NCBI GenBank assembly: GCA_947177685.1
Contig: CAMWVE010000006.1
Span: 1-64,000 of the forward strand
Origin: an uncultured Porphyromonadaceae bacterium
GTDB lineage: Bacteria; Bacteroidota; Bacteroidia; Bacteroidales; Muribaculaceae
Direction of reading: 5' to 3'
Length of the DNA stretch: 64,000 nt
Part shown: positions 54,313 through 62,549 of the stretch, in pieces
Numbering within the stretch: the stretch's first letter is position 1
Layout of the letters: each line of letters opens with the position of its first letter
Made by a program: the position numbers and the translations under genes
Notes under the pieces: generated by a model
Told to the model about the DNA's origin: nothing
Seen by the model: the letters and a program-made list of their open reading frames with translations, nothing else
Database searches by the model: none

Positions 54313-55272
54313 ATGAAAAAACTGATGCTCATAATAAACCCCATTGCGGGCACCGGCGACAAAAGCCGTATCGCGTCAATGACGGAGTCGATTCTGGCAG
54401 CGGCGGGAATGGAGATAGAAACTCGCATGACCACAGGCAAAGGCGATGCCACCCTGTTTGCATCTGACGCCGTTGCGGAAGGATATGACGGAGTGATAAC
54501 GGCAGGAGGTGACGGCACGGTAAACGAAACGGCAATAGCGCTGTGCGACACACAGGTTCCGCTCGGGATAATTCCCTGTGGGTCAGGCAACGGACTGGCA
54601 CGTCACTTCGGAATTCAGGTGGACCCTGAAACGGCTATCAACATCATTGCACAAAACAACGTAAAGGAGATTGACTACGGAGTGGTCAACGGCAACCGCT
54701 TTTTCTGTACCTGCGGCGTAGGGTTTGATGCAGCCGTCAGCGACAGATTCGCCCGTCAGAACCATCGCGGCATGCTGATGTATCTGAAAAGCGCCGTGGA
54801 GGCTTATGTGAAATTCAAACCTACGGACTACATCATCAAGGCTGACGGCAAAGTGCTGACCGAGCGTGCGTTCTTGGTGGCATGCTGCAACACCACACAA
54901 TATGGCAACAATGCCTACATAGCTCCGAAAGCCGACATCACCGACGGGCTGCTCGACGTAACCATAATGCACGGAGGCAACCTGCTGGAAAATGCGATCG
55001 CCGGCATAGACCTGATGTCAGGGCAGCTCAACCACAACGTAAACATCGACACCTTAAAGGCATCGGAAATAACCATAACACGCAAGAGCGCCGGACCTGC
55101 CCATATCGACGGAGAACCTATGGAACTCCCGGAGGAACTGAATGTCACCTGCCGCCATAAAGGGCTGAAAGTGTTCACTCCCCTTTTCATAGAGCCGGTG
55201 ACACCATTTGTCACTCCGCTGATGAGCCGGTGGGAAGAATTTGTCACCACCGTAAACCATTTGCTTCACTGA
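54313..55272 (+). CDS. Diacylglycerol/lipid kinase (DagK, YegS/BmrU type)
   Basis: 319 aa from ATG 54313; the frame from 54178 runs back through the promoter and is rejected. KLMLIINPIAGTGDK opens the catalytic domain, GGDGTVNETA is the nucleotide motif, GSGNGLARH and FCTCGVGFDAAVSDRF follow. Enzymes of this type phosphorylate diacylglycerol or related lipids at the membrane. The next gene starts 27 nt later. Confidence 0.9.
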   Translation: MKKLMLIINPIAGTGDKSRIASMTESILAAAGMEIETRMTTGKGDATLFASDAVAEGYDGVITAGGDGTVNETAIALCDTQVPLGIIPCGSGNGLARHFGIQVDPETAINIIAQNNVKEIDYGVVNGNRFFCTCGVGFDAAVSDRFARQNHRGMLMYLKSAVEAYVKFKPTDYIIKADGKVLTERAFLVACCNTTQYGNNAYIAPKADITDGLLDVTIMHGGNLLENAIAGIDLMSGQLNHNVNIDTLKASEITITRKSAGPAHIDGEPMELPEELNVTCRHKGLKVFTPLFIEPVTPFVTPLMSRWEEFVTTVNHLLH

Positions 55273-55299
55273 GGCGTTTGTTAAAAAAACGCAACACTT

Positions 55300-55851
55300 A
55301 TGTTCATCGCATCAGAAAAAAGAAAACAGAACATCGCCGAATATCTGCTCTACATGTGGCAGATTGAAGATTTGATACGCGCAAACAATCTGGACCTCGA
55401 CCGCCTCGAGGCTAACGTAATCAGCAAATTCAACCTTCAGCCGGAGCAGCACAAGCAGCTCCATGAATGGTATGAAAGCCTCATTGACATGATGCGTCGC
55501 GAGGGCGTGGCTGAAAAAGGTCATCTGCAAATCAACAAGAACACCCTGTCGCAACTGGTCGACCTCCATCAGGAGCTTCTCAAAGACCCCAAGCACCCCG
55601 AATACTCGGCTGAATTCTATAAGACACTCCCCTACATTGTTGAACTGCGCGCCAAAGCTGCAGAAAACGCAGTGGGCGAGATAGAAACCTGCTTCACAGC
55701 GCTTTACGGCTACCTTATGCTCCGTATAGCCGGCAAGGAAATCAGTCAGGAGACTGACAAAGCCATGAAACAGATATCGAAATTCGTGGCTATGCTCGCG
55801 CACTACTACAACCTCAAGCAGGAAGAGGAAGAAAACGTTATCAACTCCTGA
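55300..55851 (+). CDS. DUF4924-family protein
   Basis: 183 aa, all helical and soluble by look. The N-terminal block FIASEKRKQNIAEYLLYMWQIEDLIRANNLDLDRL and the C-terminal FVAMLAHYYNLKQEEEE match DUF4924, a conserved Bacteroidota family without known function. It lies between a lipid kinase gene and a DUF3108 gene and is likely in one transcript with them. Confidence 0.85.
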   Translation: MFIASEKRKQNIAEYLLYMWQIEDLIRANNLDLDRLEANVISKFNLQPEQHKQLHEWYESLIDMMRREGVAEKGHLQINKNTLSQLVDLHQELLKDPKHPEYSAEFYKTLPYIVELRAKAAENAVGEIETCFTALYGYLMLRIAGKEISQETDKAMKQISKFVAMLAHYYNLKQEEEENVINS

Positions 55852-55915
55852 TTTAAACCTTCGCAGCCGCGAACTGTCAAATTCAAGTATCCACCCACCT
55901 TATAATTAAGTGATT

Positions 55916-56692
55916 ATGACCAGACTCCTCAAACATATACTCCCCGCGCTGTTGATTTTTCTCCTTGGCGGAGGTAACGCTTTGGCAGGCGATATAGCAT
56001 CGGAAAACCTAAAATACAGGGTGATGTATAAATGGGGACTGATAAACAAACGAGCCGGCACTGTCACCATCCACACTTCAAAGGTTGATGCGAAGGGCGT
56101 GTTCAACTCAACACTGATAGGTCACTCGGCAAAGTGGGCTGACAAATTCTTCGCCGTGCGCGACACACTGCGCGGAACCATCATTGCTGACGGCATCCAC
56201 CCTCTGTTCTACGAAAAAATCTCGCATGAAGGAGGTGAATACAAACATGACATAATCACTTACGAGCGCCATCCGGGAGGAGCCGTGACAGCACATTGCG
56301 ACCGATACAAACAGAAAAAGAAATCAAACGAAGTGGAATTTTCAGAAAAAGAGCTTCAGGCAAGCGGCTACACCGTGGACATGCTCAGCGCCTTCTACTA
56401 CATGCGCTACATGGACTTTCCCAACATGACCCCCGGCGAGCACAAAACCATGAACATCTTCTCCGGAAAACGGAAGGAAATTCTGAAAATAACCTATCAG
56501 GGCACCGAAACAATCAGCCTTGACAAAAAAGATTACGACTGCTACCACATCACCTTCTCCTTCACCTCTGACGGCAAGAAGAAATCGTCGGACGATCTGC
56601 AGGCATGGATAGAAACCGGCGCCAACAGAGTCCCCGTCAAAATGGAGGGCAAACTCCCCGTAGGCTCAGTGAAATGCTTCCTTGAGCCGTAA
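55916..56692 (+). CDS. DUF3108-domain periplasmic protein
   Basis: 258 aa from ATG 55916 (a GTG at 55910 is less likely). Signal peptide to about ALAG, then ENLKYRVMYKWGLINKRAGTVTI, the DUF3108 start, and strands down to NRVPVKMEGKLPVGSVKCFL. DUF3108 proteins are envelope proteins with an elongated beta fold and unclear job. It comes 64 nt after the DUF4924 gene; the gap to the converging TonB-receptor gene holds a family 2 hairpin. Confidence 0.85.
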   Translation: MTRLLKHILPALLIFLLGGGNALAGDIASENLKYRVMYKWGLINKRAGTVTIHTSKVDAKGVFNSTLIGHSAKWADKFFAVRDTLRGTIIADGIHPLFYEKISHEGGEYKHDIITYERHPGGAVTAHCDRYKQKKKSNEVEFSEKELQASGYTVDMLSAFYYMRYMDFPNMTPGEHKTMNIFSGKRKEILKITYQGTETISLDKKDYDCYHITFSFTSDGKKKSSDDLQAWIETGANRVPVKMEGKLPVGSVKCFLEP

Positions 56693-56715
56693 GCAACTCT
56701 CCGGTAGAGGGTTTA

Positions 56716-56759
56716 GACCCATTTCCCACATTATTTGTAAACGCCGGGGAACAGGGGGT
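56716..56759. terminator. Degenerate family 2 hairpin between converging genes
   Basis: ACCC-n-TTCCC (56717-56727) pairs with GGGAA-n-GGGT (56747-56759), with a 19-nt loop holding ATTTGT as in the copy at 63023. It fits a shared terminator for the DUF3108 and TonB-receptor genes. Confidence 0.45.
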
Positions 56760-59047
56760 TACAAATGAAGTTTTATTCCTGCGGTCAGACTGCGGGGAAT
56801 GGTGGGACCGTAGATGTAGCCGGAGTCCCGGAGGTAGCCTTGGTCAAAGTCACGCTGATAGGAGTTGAATACGTTCATTATGCCGGCGCTGAGGTCGAGG
56901 TGAACATCATTGAAGAGCTTCAGTTCGTAGGATAGTTTGAGGTTGGCATCAAAGAACTGCGGTGTTGTCACGGCTACGTCAACGGGGGTGCCTGAGCCTT
57001 GCAGGTGCTGGACGAGCATCTGACCGGTGTAGGTTGCCGATAAGGCTATGCTGAGGGGCTTGACAGGATTGTAGCTCAGCGTGAGGTAGCCGTATAAGTC
57101 GGGAGTGCGGAACATTCGTTTGACTGCCGGTACTTCAGGATTGTCACTCCACACTTCGGGCTTTTTGTAACGGCTGCGCTGCCCGGTGATTCCGAGCTGT
57201 GCCTGCAGGCGTGAGCTGAGAACTGCTTTCGCCTCAACGTTGAAGCCTGCCACATGGGCGCCGGACCCATTGTACCGCTCCAGTACATCATTGCCGTACT
57301 GGTCCTGTTGGTCGAGCTGACGGAGAGCGAACACATCGCTCAAATCGGTGTAAAACAGTTCAAACAGCAGGTTAGCCTGAACATTTCCTATCGTTGGATA
57401 CCAGTCGACCGATCCGCTGAAGCTCTGCGAACTTTCATGTTTCAGACCGGGAGCAAGCACGGTGACTACGCGCTCACCACCGACGACTGCCACATGGAAG
57501 TCCTCGTCGTAGGCTTGCGGCGAACGGAAACCGGTGGAGTATGACACGCGGAAATTCAGCTTTGGAGCGGGATTGAAACGGATGTTGGCACGGGGCGACA
57601 CTATCGGATTATCAACCAGCGAGTGCTTGTCAATGCGTGCTCCTGCAAGGAATCCCCATTTATCGGTACGCCATTCGTTTTGCAGATATGCGCTGTAGAT
57701 GTTGACGCGCTGGGTGACATCGTGGTTATAACCTATGGTGACGTCGTTCAGATAGTTATAGTTGTATTCCACACCGGCAATCAGCTCGGCGGGCATAAAG
57801 AGGAAACGGCTGATGGAGTGGGTCCACTGGGCGCCGGTGACTACAACGAGGTCATGGGTGCGTCCGTAGGCGTTGGGGTCCTTCTCGCTGCCGTAGTAGC
57901 TGTTGCGCTTGGTGTTCTGCAAGGCTGCATAAACATTGAATTTCTGCGAGCGGTCAGTGTTCCAGAGGTCAAAGGCGGTTTCCAGACCATGGATATTATG
58001 GTCAACCTGCTCGGCGACCATGGCTTCATGAGCGGGTTTGTCAAGTTGATCGCCACCCCGGCGGTATTCGTGTGTGTTGTGGTACTCCATGGTCAGACGT
58101 GACTTTTCCGATGGACGCGCGAACACCCTTGCGCCGAGAGTCTGACTTTTGAGCTGTGCGATTTCTGTGAATCCGTCGTTGTCATGGTCATAACCGTCGC
58201 GATAGCGGTTCTGTCCGTAGATGAACAGTCCGATTTTCTGATTTGAATTTACCACCGAGGCATTCACAGTAGTATTATTGTCAAGCGCTCCGGAGATGCC
58301 CATGGATGTAAGCGTGTGGCTCACTTCCGCACTGTTTTCCACGGGGTCACGGGTGATGATGTTCACCGTGCCGCCGATGGCTGAAGAACCGAACAATGCC
58401 GACCCGCCCCCGCGCATCACCTCCACACGCTCAATCATGTTTGCCGGTATCTGCTCCAAACCGTAGACACCGGTCAGAGCCGAGAACACCGGGCGTGAGT
58501 TCATAAGAATCTGGGAATAATGTCCGTCAAGCCCGTTGATTCTCACCTGCGTGAACCCGCAGTTCTGGCAGTCGTTCTCCACCCTGACTCCGGGCTGAAA
58601 GTTAAGTCCGTCAGCAAGAGAGCATGCGCTGACAAGGTCAAAAATTTTGGATGGAACCACATTGACCAAGGTTGAGCTGACCCTGCGTCGCATCTCGCTC
58701 TTGTTTCCGGTCACCACCACCTGATCAAGCATGAATGCATCAGGGCTGAGCGCGAAATCAACCGACACGGATTGGTCATTCGCTACCGTGACCTGCTTTT
58801 TCTCAACAGAATATTCAATGAATGACGCCTCCACATCGTAGGTTCCGGCGGCGAGATTGTCAAAACAGAAGATTCCTGCCGTATCGGTAGCCACGGCTTT
58901 GTCGTGCCCAATCAGCCTGACTGTGGCATAGCCTATCGGCTCACCCGAACCGGCATCCGTTACACATCCTTTGATCTGAGCTGTGTCAGCAGCCACCAGC
59001 CCTACACTTATAAGCAATAAAAACAATGATAAAGATGTTCGAAGCAT
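56759..59047 (-). CDS. TonB-dependent outer-membrane receptor with carboxypeptidase-like N-domain
   Basis: 762 aa. Signal peptide (ends LVAAD), CarboxypepD_reg-like domain (IKGCVTDAGSGEPIGYATVRL), plug domain with DQVVVTGNKSE (TonB-box region), RINGLDGHYSQILMNSRPVFS, IERVEVMRGGGSALFGSSAIGGTVNIIT, then the 22-strand barrel ending in SLTAGIKLHL. The plug has a Cys pair (CQNCGFTQ). The layout is that of siderophore, heme or cobalamin receptors, not SusC. Ligand unknown. The promoter holds a 9-bp inverted repeat at 59054-59080. Confidence 0.92.
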   Translation of the reverse strand: MLRTSLSLFLLLISVGLVAADTAQIKGCVTDAGSGEPIGYATVRLIGHDKAVATDTAGIFCFDNLAAGTYDVEASFIEYSVEKKQVTVANDQSVSVDFALSPDAFMLDQVVVTGNKSEMRRRVSSTLVNVVPSKIFDLVSACSLADGLNFQPGVRVENDCQNCGFTQVRINGLDGHYSQILMNSRPVFSALTGVYGLEQIPANMIERVEVMRGGGSALFGSSAIGGTVNIITRDPVENSAEVSHTLTSMGISGALDNNTTVNASVVNSNQKIGLFIYGQNRYRDGYDHDNDGFTEIAQLKSQTLGARVFARPSEKSRLTMEYHNTHEYRRGGDQLDKPAHEAMVAEQVDHNIHGLETAFDLWNTDRSQKFNVYAALQNTKRNSYYGSEKDPNAYGRTHDLVVVTGAQWTHSISRFLFMPAELIAGVEYNYNYLNDVTIGYNHDVTQRVNIYSAYLQNEWRTDKWGFLAGARIDKHSLVDNPIVSPRANIRFNPAPKLNFRVSYSTGFRSPQAYDEDFHVAVVGGERVVTVLAPGLKHESSQSFSGSVDWYPTIGNVQANLLFELFYTDLSDVFALRQLDQQDQYGNDVLERYNGSGAHVAGFNVEAKAVLSSRLQAQLGITGQRSRYKKPEVWSDNPEVPAVKRMFRTPDLYGYLTLSYNPVKPLSIALSATYTGQMLVQHLQGSGTPVDVAVTTPQFFDANLKLSYELKLFNDVHLDLSAGIMNVFNSYQRDFDQGYLRDSGYIYGPTIPRSLTAGIKLHL

Positions 59048-59053
59048 AACTGA

Positions 59054-59080
59054 TTTTGCATAAAATTTCCGTATGCAAAA
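59054..59080. promoter_or_regulatory. Operator-like palindrome at the TonB-receptor promoter
   Basis: TTTTGCATA (59054-59062) and TATGCAAAA (59072-59080) form a perfect 9-bp inverted repeat with a 9-nt centre. It overlaps the -7 box (59083-59076) and the expected transcription start, a place suited to repression. Confidence 0.55.
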
Positions 59081-59106
59081 TTAGCTAATCGCCACATTCA
59101 TAGCAA
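59076..59106 (-). promoter_or_regulatory. Promoter of the TonB-receptor gene
   Basis: Minus-strand TTG at 59106-59104, 20 bp, TAATTTTG at 59083-59076. The -7 box is 29 bp before the ATG at 59047. Confidence 0.65.
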
Positions 59107-59124
59107 ATTGAAGCGCAATTTGAA

Positions 59125-59144
59125 AATACTCAATACTGAGTATT
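59125..59144. promoter_or_regulatory. Second palindrome upstream of the TonB-receptor promoter
   Basis: AATACTCA, loop ATAC, TGAGTATT: a perfect 8-bp inverted repeat, 18 bp upstream of the TTG at 59104. It may be an activator site, or the terminator stem of the MFS gene upstream, though no T-run follows. Confidence 0.4.
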
Positions 59145-59207
59145 GCACATATTTAAGGGAATGAAGAATAATAAGTTATGGAAGGAGATAATTCACAATT
59201 ATTAACA

Positions 59208-60404
59208 TCAATTATGCAATTTTCGCGACATGAAGAATTTCGCTGTAGCCACAATGAACAGCGTTGCACCTGCAATCTGCATGCCTGCCACCACGAGGAA
59301 AGCTGCAGCGTAACCAACATATTGAGCTACGAATCCACCGAGAATAATGCCTAACCCCATGCCTAAATCCCATGAGATGAGAATGGAGGAGTTGGCAGTT
59401 CCGCGCTGATCATGACGTGCCACCTGAATGAACATGTTCAGGAATGCGGGATACATCTGCCCGTTACCCAGACCTACAAACAGTGCGGAAACATAATAGC
59501 TCCATGATCCGAGATACATGGAGAAAGCGAACAGTGGGTAGCCTATGCTTGAGAGGATTACGCCCACAGTGCAGCTCTGCGTGATTTGTCCGCGTCGCAG
59601 CTGTCGCCGTCCTATCAGGCGCGCAATGATAAGTCCGGCGGAGAGGAGCATGAAGAAAAGCCCGGTGCCATCGGTGATATTGAGCAATTCCTGACCGTAG
59701 ATGGCAACATAGTTGCTCATCACACCCCAGCAGAGTCCGAACAGCGCCATGTTTACTGCCATCAGCCATGCTTTCGTAAGGAAAAAATGATCAAGGCTGA
59801 TGACCGGTTTGTTCTTGACCAGCGTCCGTGTGGTGAATTTTATACGGGTGGTGAATATGAATCCGATCATGGCGATTATCAGCGAAATCCAGAACAGGAG
59901 ATTGAAATCGCCCGATACAGAATATATCCAGATGCCGGTGCTGGGGGCAATAGCCATGGCAAGGTTATTGCTGAGTCCGTAGAACCCGATGCCCTCGTTA
60001 CGGCGCGATGATGGGAGAACGTCGATGGCAACGGTGGAGTTTGCCACGGTTGATGCGCCGAAGGGCAGCCCATGGATGGTGCGCACTATTGCAAACATGA
60101 GCAGCGTTCCTGCACCTATGTATCCCGCAAAGGCAATGAAAAAGAGGAAGAAGCAGAGTATCAGCACTTTGCGACGGTTGAAACTGTCGACAATGAATCC
60201 GCTGAAAGGACGTACGAGCAGCGTTGCCACAACGTAGCCTGAAAGCACCAGCCCGATAACATCCTTGTCGGCGTGGAACTGAGCGTCGAGATAAATGGGG
60301 AGCAGCGGTGTCAACAGATAGAATGCGAAGAACAGCAGGAAATTGCAGGTCAGCACCTTCAGATAATTGCTGTTCCATAGTTTCTCTTCCTGATTGTCAG
60401 TCAT
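59208..60404 (-). CDS. Major facilitator superfamily transporter
   Basis: 398 aa from ATG 60404 (MTDNQEEKLWNSNYLK); the frame from 60437 overlaps the promoter. Twelve helices; loop 2-3 motif GFIVDSFNRRKVLILCF, helix 5 region GIGFYGLSNNLAMAIAPSTG, and MYPAFLNMFIQVARHDQRGTANSS. It belongs to the drug/metabolite type (YfcJ/YhhS-like). Substrate not known. Its own promoter also carries an inverted repeat (60415-60440). Confidence 0.85.
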   Translation of the reverse strand: MTDNQEEKLWNSNYLKVLTCNFLLFFAFYLLTPLLPIYLDAQFHADKDVIGLVLSGYVVATLLVRPFSGFIVDSFNRRKVLILCFFLFFIAFAGYIGAGTLLMFAIVRTIHGLPFGASTVANSTVAIDVLPSSRRNEGIGFYGLSNNLAMAIAPSTGIWIYSVSGDFNLLFWISLIIAMIGFIFTTRIKFTTRTLVKNKPVISLDHFFLTKAWLMAVNMALFGLCWGVMSNYVAIYGQELLNITDGTGLFFMLLSAGLIIARLIGRRQLRRGQITQSCTVGVILSSIGYPLFAFSMYLGSWSYYVSALFVGLGNGQMYPAFLNMFIQVARHDQRGTANSSILISWDLGMGLGIILGGFVAQYVGYAAAFLVVAGMQIAGATLFIVATAKFFMSRKLHN

Positions 60405-60414
60405 AATACCTACG

Positions 60415-60442
60415 ATTTTGCGATAATGGCACTGCAAAATTA
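60415..60442 (-). promoter_or_regulatory. MFS promoter box with inverted repeat
   Basis: Minus-strand TAATTTTG at 60442-60435, 31 bp before the ATG. ATTTTGC (60415-60421) mirrors GCAAAAT (60434-60440) with a 12-nt centre. Compare the TonB-receptor promoter, where TTTTGC/GCAAAA also face each other across the start region. Confidence 0.45.
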
Positions 60443-60483
60443 CAAAAAAGTAATGAAATGAGGTTCAAAGAGCGGATAAAGTT

Positions 60484-60513
60484 TTGTCAAACGAAAAAAA
60501 ATGGTTACCTTTG
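60484..60513 (+). promoter_or_regulatory. Promoter of rplS
   Basis: TTG at 60484-60486, 19 bp, TACCTTTG at 60506-60513. The leader to the ATG at 60597 is about 75-80 nt long. Confidence 0.65.
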
Positions 60514-60596
60514 CGGTCGATTTCGTAATCTCTGGCGGGACGCGTGGAGCCCGTGAATATTGCGAGTAATGTTAACATTAAATTATCTATAGAAAA

Positions 60597-60953
60597 ATGG
60601 ACTTGATTAAGATTGCTGAAGAAGCATTTGCAACCGGCAAACAGCACCCTGATTTCCATCCCGGCGACACTATTACCGTTGCTTACCGCATCAAAGAAGG
60701 TAACAAGGAACGTATCCAGCAGTATCGCGGTGTGGTTATCCGCATCTCAGGCGAAGGTAACAAAAAACGTTTCACCGTTCGCAAGATGAGCGACAACATC
60801 GGTGTTGAGCGTATCTTCCCCATTGAATCACCCTTCATTGATTCAATCACCATCAACAAATATGGTAAGGTACGTCGCGCAAAACTTTACTATCTGCGTG
60901 GTCTGACCGGTAAAAAAGCCCGTATCAAAGAACGTCGCGTAGTCAACAAATAA
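60597..60953 (+). CDS. rplS: 50S ribosomal protein L19
   Basis: 118 aa, the usual length. [34 protein letters not shown] and the end [23 protein letters not shown] are diagnostic. L19 lies at the 30S-50S interface. Monocistronic, with its own promoter and a classical terminator; unlike many bacteria, no trmD or rimM is next to it here. Confidence 0.98.
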   Translation: MDLIKIAEEAFATGKQHPDFHPGDTITVAYRIKEGNKERIQQYRGVVIRISGEGNKKRFTVRKMSDNIGVERIFPIESPFIDSITINKYGKVRRAKLYYLRGLTGKKARIKERRVVNK

Positions 60954-60978
60954 TCAGGTTGACTCCAACAGTTTTTAG

Positions 60979-61007
60979 AGCATGCCCCATCAGGCATGCT
61001 TTTTTTA
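60979..61007 (+). terminator. Terminator of rplS
   Basis: AGCATGCC (60979-60986), loop of 6, GGCATGCT (60993-61000), then a run of T to 61007. A strong Rho-independent terminator. Confidence 0.92.
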
Positions 61008-61065
61008 TGGCGTAAAAAAAAGTAGAGACTGCCCGTGGTTTTCAGACAGTCTCTACATGTTATCA

Positions 61066-61566
61066 TTAACTCATGATTTTGGTCAGTTGCCCTTCATCAG
61101 GATTAACTGCTATAATTTTTCCTGTGGGGTCGATCAGATAGCTTTTTAAGCCATTTTCAAGATTGTAAGCTTTAGAAATCTGCTTAATCTGATTGAGGTT
61201 TACATAGAATTGTGATGCGGGGTCAAGATTGTCATATCGTACAACTTCTTCAAACAACGGTTTGTTTTTGTCGAAGTTCACTGCCACGAACGACATATTT
61301 TCTGCTGCTCCTTCCGGGTTTGATTTTTTAAAGAATGAATTGTAACGGTTACATTTTAACCTTGAGTTGCCATCGTCAGATGACCAGAATGTAAGAAGGA
61401 GATACTTCCCCCGGTAATCTTCAATGGAAGATTCGGTTGACCCATTTTCCATTTTTACCAAGGGCGCCAGCTTGCCAATCCCGGCAACGGTGCCGTCAAT
61501 GGAGAATGATGAGGAGAAGAACAGCAGAACCACAACGCTCACAATGAGAATGATTGTTTTCTTCAT
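61066..61566 (-). CDS. Thioredoxin-like protein without the CxxC motif
   Basis: 166 aa. Signal anchor or signal peptide (residues 5-20), then a TlpA/AhpC-like fold: GKLAPLVKMENGSTESSIEDYRGKYLLLTFWSS, then MSFVAVNFDKN and SYLIDPTGKIIAVNPDE. At the place of FWASWCxPC it reads FWSSDDGNSR, so the redox cysteines are gone; the only mature Cys is in LKCNRY. The protein is probably periplasmic and not a thiol oxidoreductase. The start ATG at 61566 has a long structured leader. Confidence 0.75.
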   Translation of the reverse strand: MKKTIILIVSVVVLLFFSSSFSIDGTVAGIGKLAPLVKMENGSTESSIEDYRGKYLLLTFWSSDDGNSRLKCNRYNSFFKKSNPEGAAENMSFVAVNFDKNKPLFEEVVRYDNLDPASQFYVNLNQIKQISKAYNLENGLKSYLIDPTGKIIAVNPDEGQLTKIMS

Positions 61567-61714
61567 TACCTTAATTTTATGTTATTAATCAGGATGGATA
61601 GGAAATCCCGGACGAACGCCTGACACAGGCCGAATCCTTATTTTCACTATCTGTCCTCCGCCGATTTTCGGCTCCGTAATGACTCTTCATTACGGGGTTT
61701 TTCTTTAACCGGTG
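61567..61714 (-). ncRNA. Structured leader of the thioredoxin-like gene
   Basis: About 140 nt between the promoter at 61715-61745 and the ATG at 61566. On the minus strand it has a perfect 9-bp stem (61695-61687 with 61682-61674, loop AGAG), then a 5-bp GCCGA/TCGGC stem (61672-61660), then further GC-rich pairs near 61618-61630. It does not look like a riboswitch class I know. On the plus strand the first stem is followed by a T-rich run, so it could also end plus-strand transcripts. Confidence 0.4.
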
Positions 61715-61745
61715 CAAAGGTACTGATTATCAGATGGTCTGACAA
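61715..61745 (-). promoter_or_regulatory. Promoter of the thioredoxin-like gene
   Basis: Minus-strand TTG at 61745-61743, 20 bp, TACCTTTG at 61722-61715. Nearly ideal Bacteroidota form. Confidence 0.7.
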
Positions 61746-61859
61746 ATCTTTAGCGTTAATTTAACTAAAACAACCTTGCTTGCTTCCGTTAAATAATCAA
61801 AACACCGTCATTGACAATGAAGAAAACAATGTGAAATGACGGAAAATCAAAAAAATAAT

Positions 61860-61896
61860 GTAAAGTTTACTTGTCATTTTGTAAAATATTATTTAC
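61860..61896. promoter_or_regulatory. Paired GTAAA/TTTAC inverted repeats at the XRE operon promoter
   Basis: GTAAA-g-TTTAC at 61860-61870 lies just before the TTG, and GTAAA-n6-TTTAC at 61881-61896 runs into the -7 box. Two like inverted repeats around one promoter suggest the operator of the XRE regulator at 62329 (inference). Confidence 0.5.
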
Positions 61897-61901
61897 CTTT
61901 G
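61871..61901 (+). promoter_or_regulatory. Promoter of the small membrane protein/XRE/PH operon
   Basis: TTG at 61871-61873, 20 bp, TACCTTTG at 61894-61901, 30 bp before the ATG at 61932. Confidence 0.7.
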
Positions 61902-61931
61902 CAGCGTATTAATTAAACGAGGAGTTTGAAT

Positions 61932-62345
61932 ATGAAAATTTTTCTGTTTCCGCATCGGTTCCAGTTCATTGGATGGTGTATTTTCATTCCCGCAATCATC
62001 GGCGCCATAGTAAGCCGCTTTGACTTCATGACAATTCCGCAATGGGCTATGACAGCCCTCAATGATGCAATAATCATAGGTGCAGTTCTGGGCAGTGTGT
62101 TCATTGTTTGCTCAAAGGAGCGGGATGAGGATGAAATGATAGGGGCTCTCAGGCTTGCGACGCTGATGAATATGCTTTATGTCAACACGTTGTTAGTGGT
62201 TACGGGAACATTGTTGGTCAATGGCGCGGAGTTTGTGGAGTTCCTGATAATGAATCTGTTTCTGATGCCTATTTTATTTGTGGTTTCATTCAGGGCAGAA
62301 ATACGTCGCCAGCACAAACAGGCTGAAAATGAAAAACAGGATTAA
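61932..62345 (+). CDS. Four-helix membrane protein paired with an XRE regulator
   Basis: 137 aa from ATG 61932, chosen over TTG 61926 because AGGAG stands 6-7 nt before it, one of the few Shine-Dalgarno sites in the window. Predicted helices at about 10-30, 40-60, 85-102 and 105-123, with a charged loop SKERDEDEMIGALRLATLMN between the second and third. The pattern is that of membrane partners encoded just before small XRE regulators. Family not certain. The next gene overlaps it by 17 nt. Confidence 0.65.
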   Translation: MKIFLFPHRFQFIGWCIFIPAIIGAIVSRFDFMTIPQWAMTALNDAIIIGAVLGSVFIVCSKERDEDEMIGALRLATLMNMLYVNTLLVVTGTLLVNGAEFVEFLIMNLFLMPILFVVSFRAEIRRQHKQAENEKQD

Positions 62346-62529
62346 AGTGGAGCGGGCTGAGAAGGGAGTGACTCAGCAGGAACTGGCAGAAGCTGTGGGT
62401 GTAAGCCGGCAGACTATCGTGGCAATCGAGAAGGGGTATTTCCTACCCTCAACTCCGTTGGCTCTCAAAATAGCACGATATTTCTCGAAGCCGGTAGAAA
62501 TGATATTTTTTCTGGAAGAAGATGATTAA
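62329..62529 (+). CDS. Small XRE-family helix-turn-helix regulator
   Basis: 66 aa from ATG 62329, nearly all helix-turn-helix: MKNRIKVERAEKGVTQQELAEAVGVSRQTIVAIEKG, then YFLPSTPLALKIARYFSKPVEMIF. It resembles short YozG-type regulators. The longer frame from 62278 is rejected. It overlaps the membrane protein gene and probably represses the promoter at 61871, where GTAAA/TTTAC repeats lie. Confidence 0.88.
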   Translation: MKNRIKVERAEKGVTQQELAEAVGVSRQTIVAIEKGYFLPSTPLALKIARYFSKPVEMIFFLEEDD

Positions 62530-62549
62530 CAATAAATAATGACCAAACG

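Noticed and set aside
61674-61712. Plus-strand small RNA ending at the CCGTAATGA hairpin
   Set aside because: The stem with a T-rich run could end a plus-strand RNA, but no plus-strand promoter of the Bacteroidota form was seen upstream.
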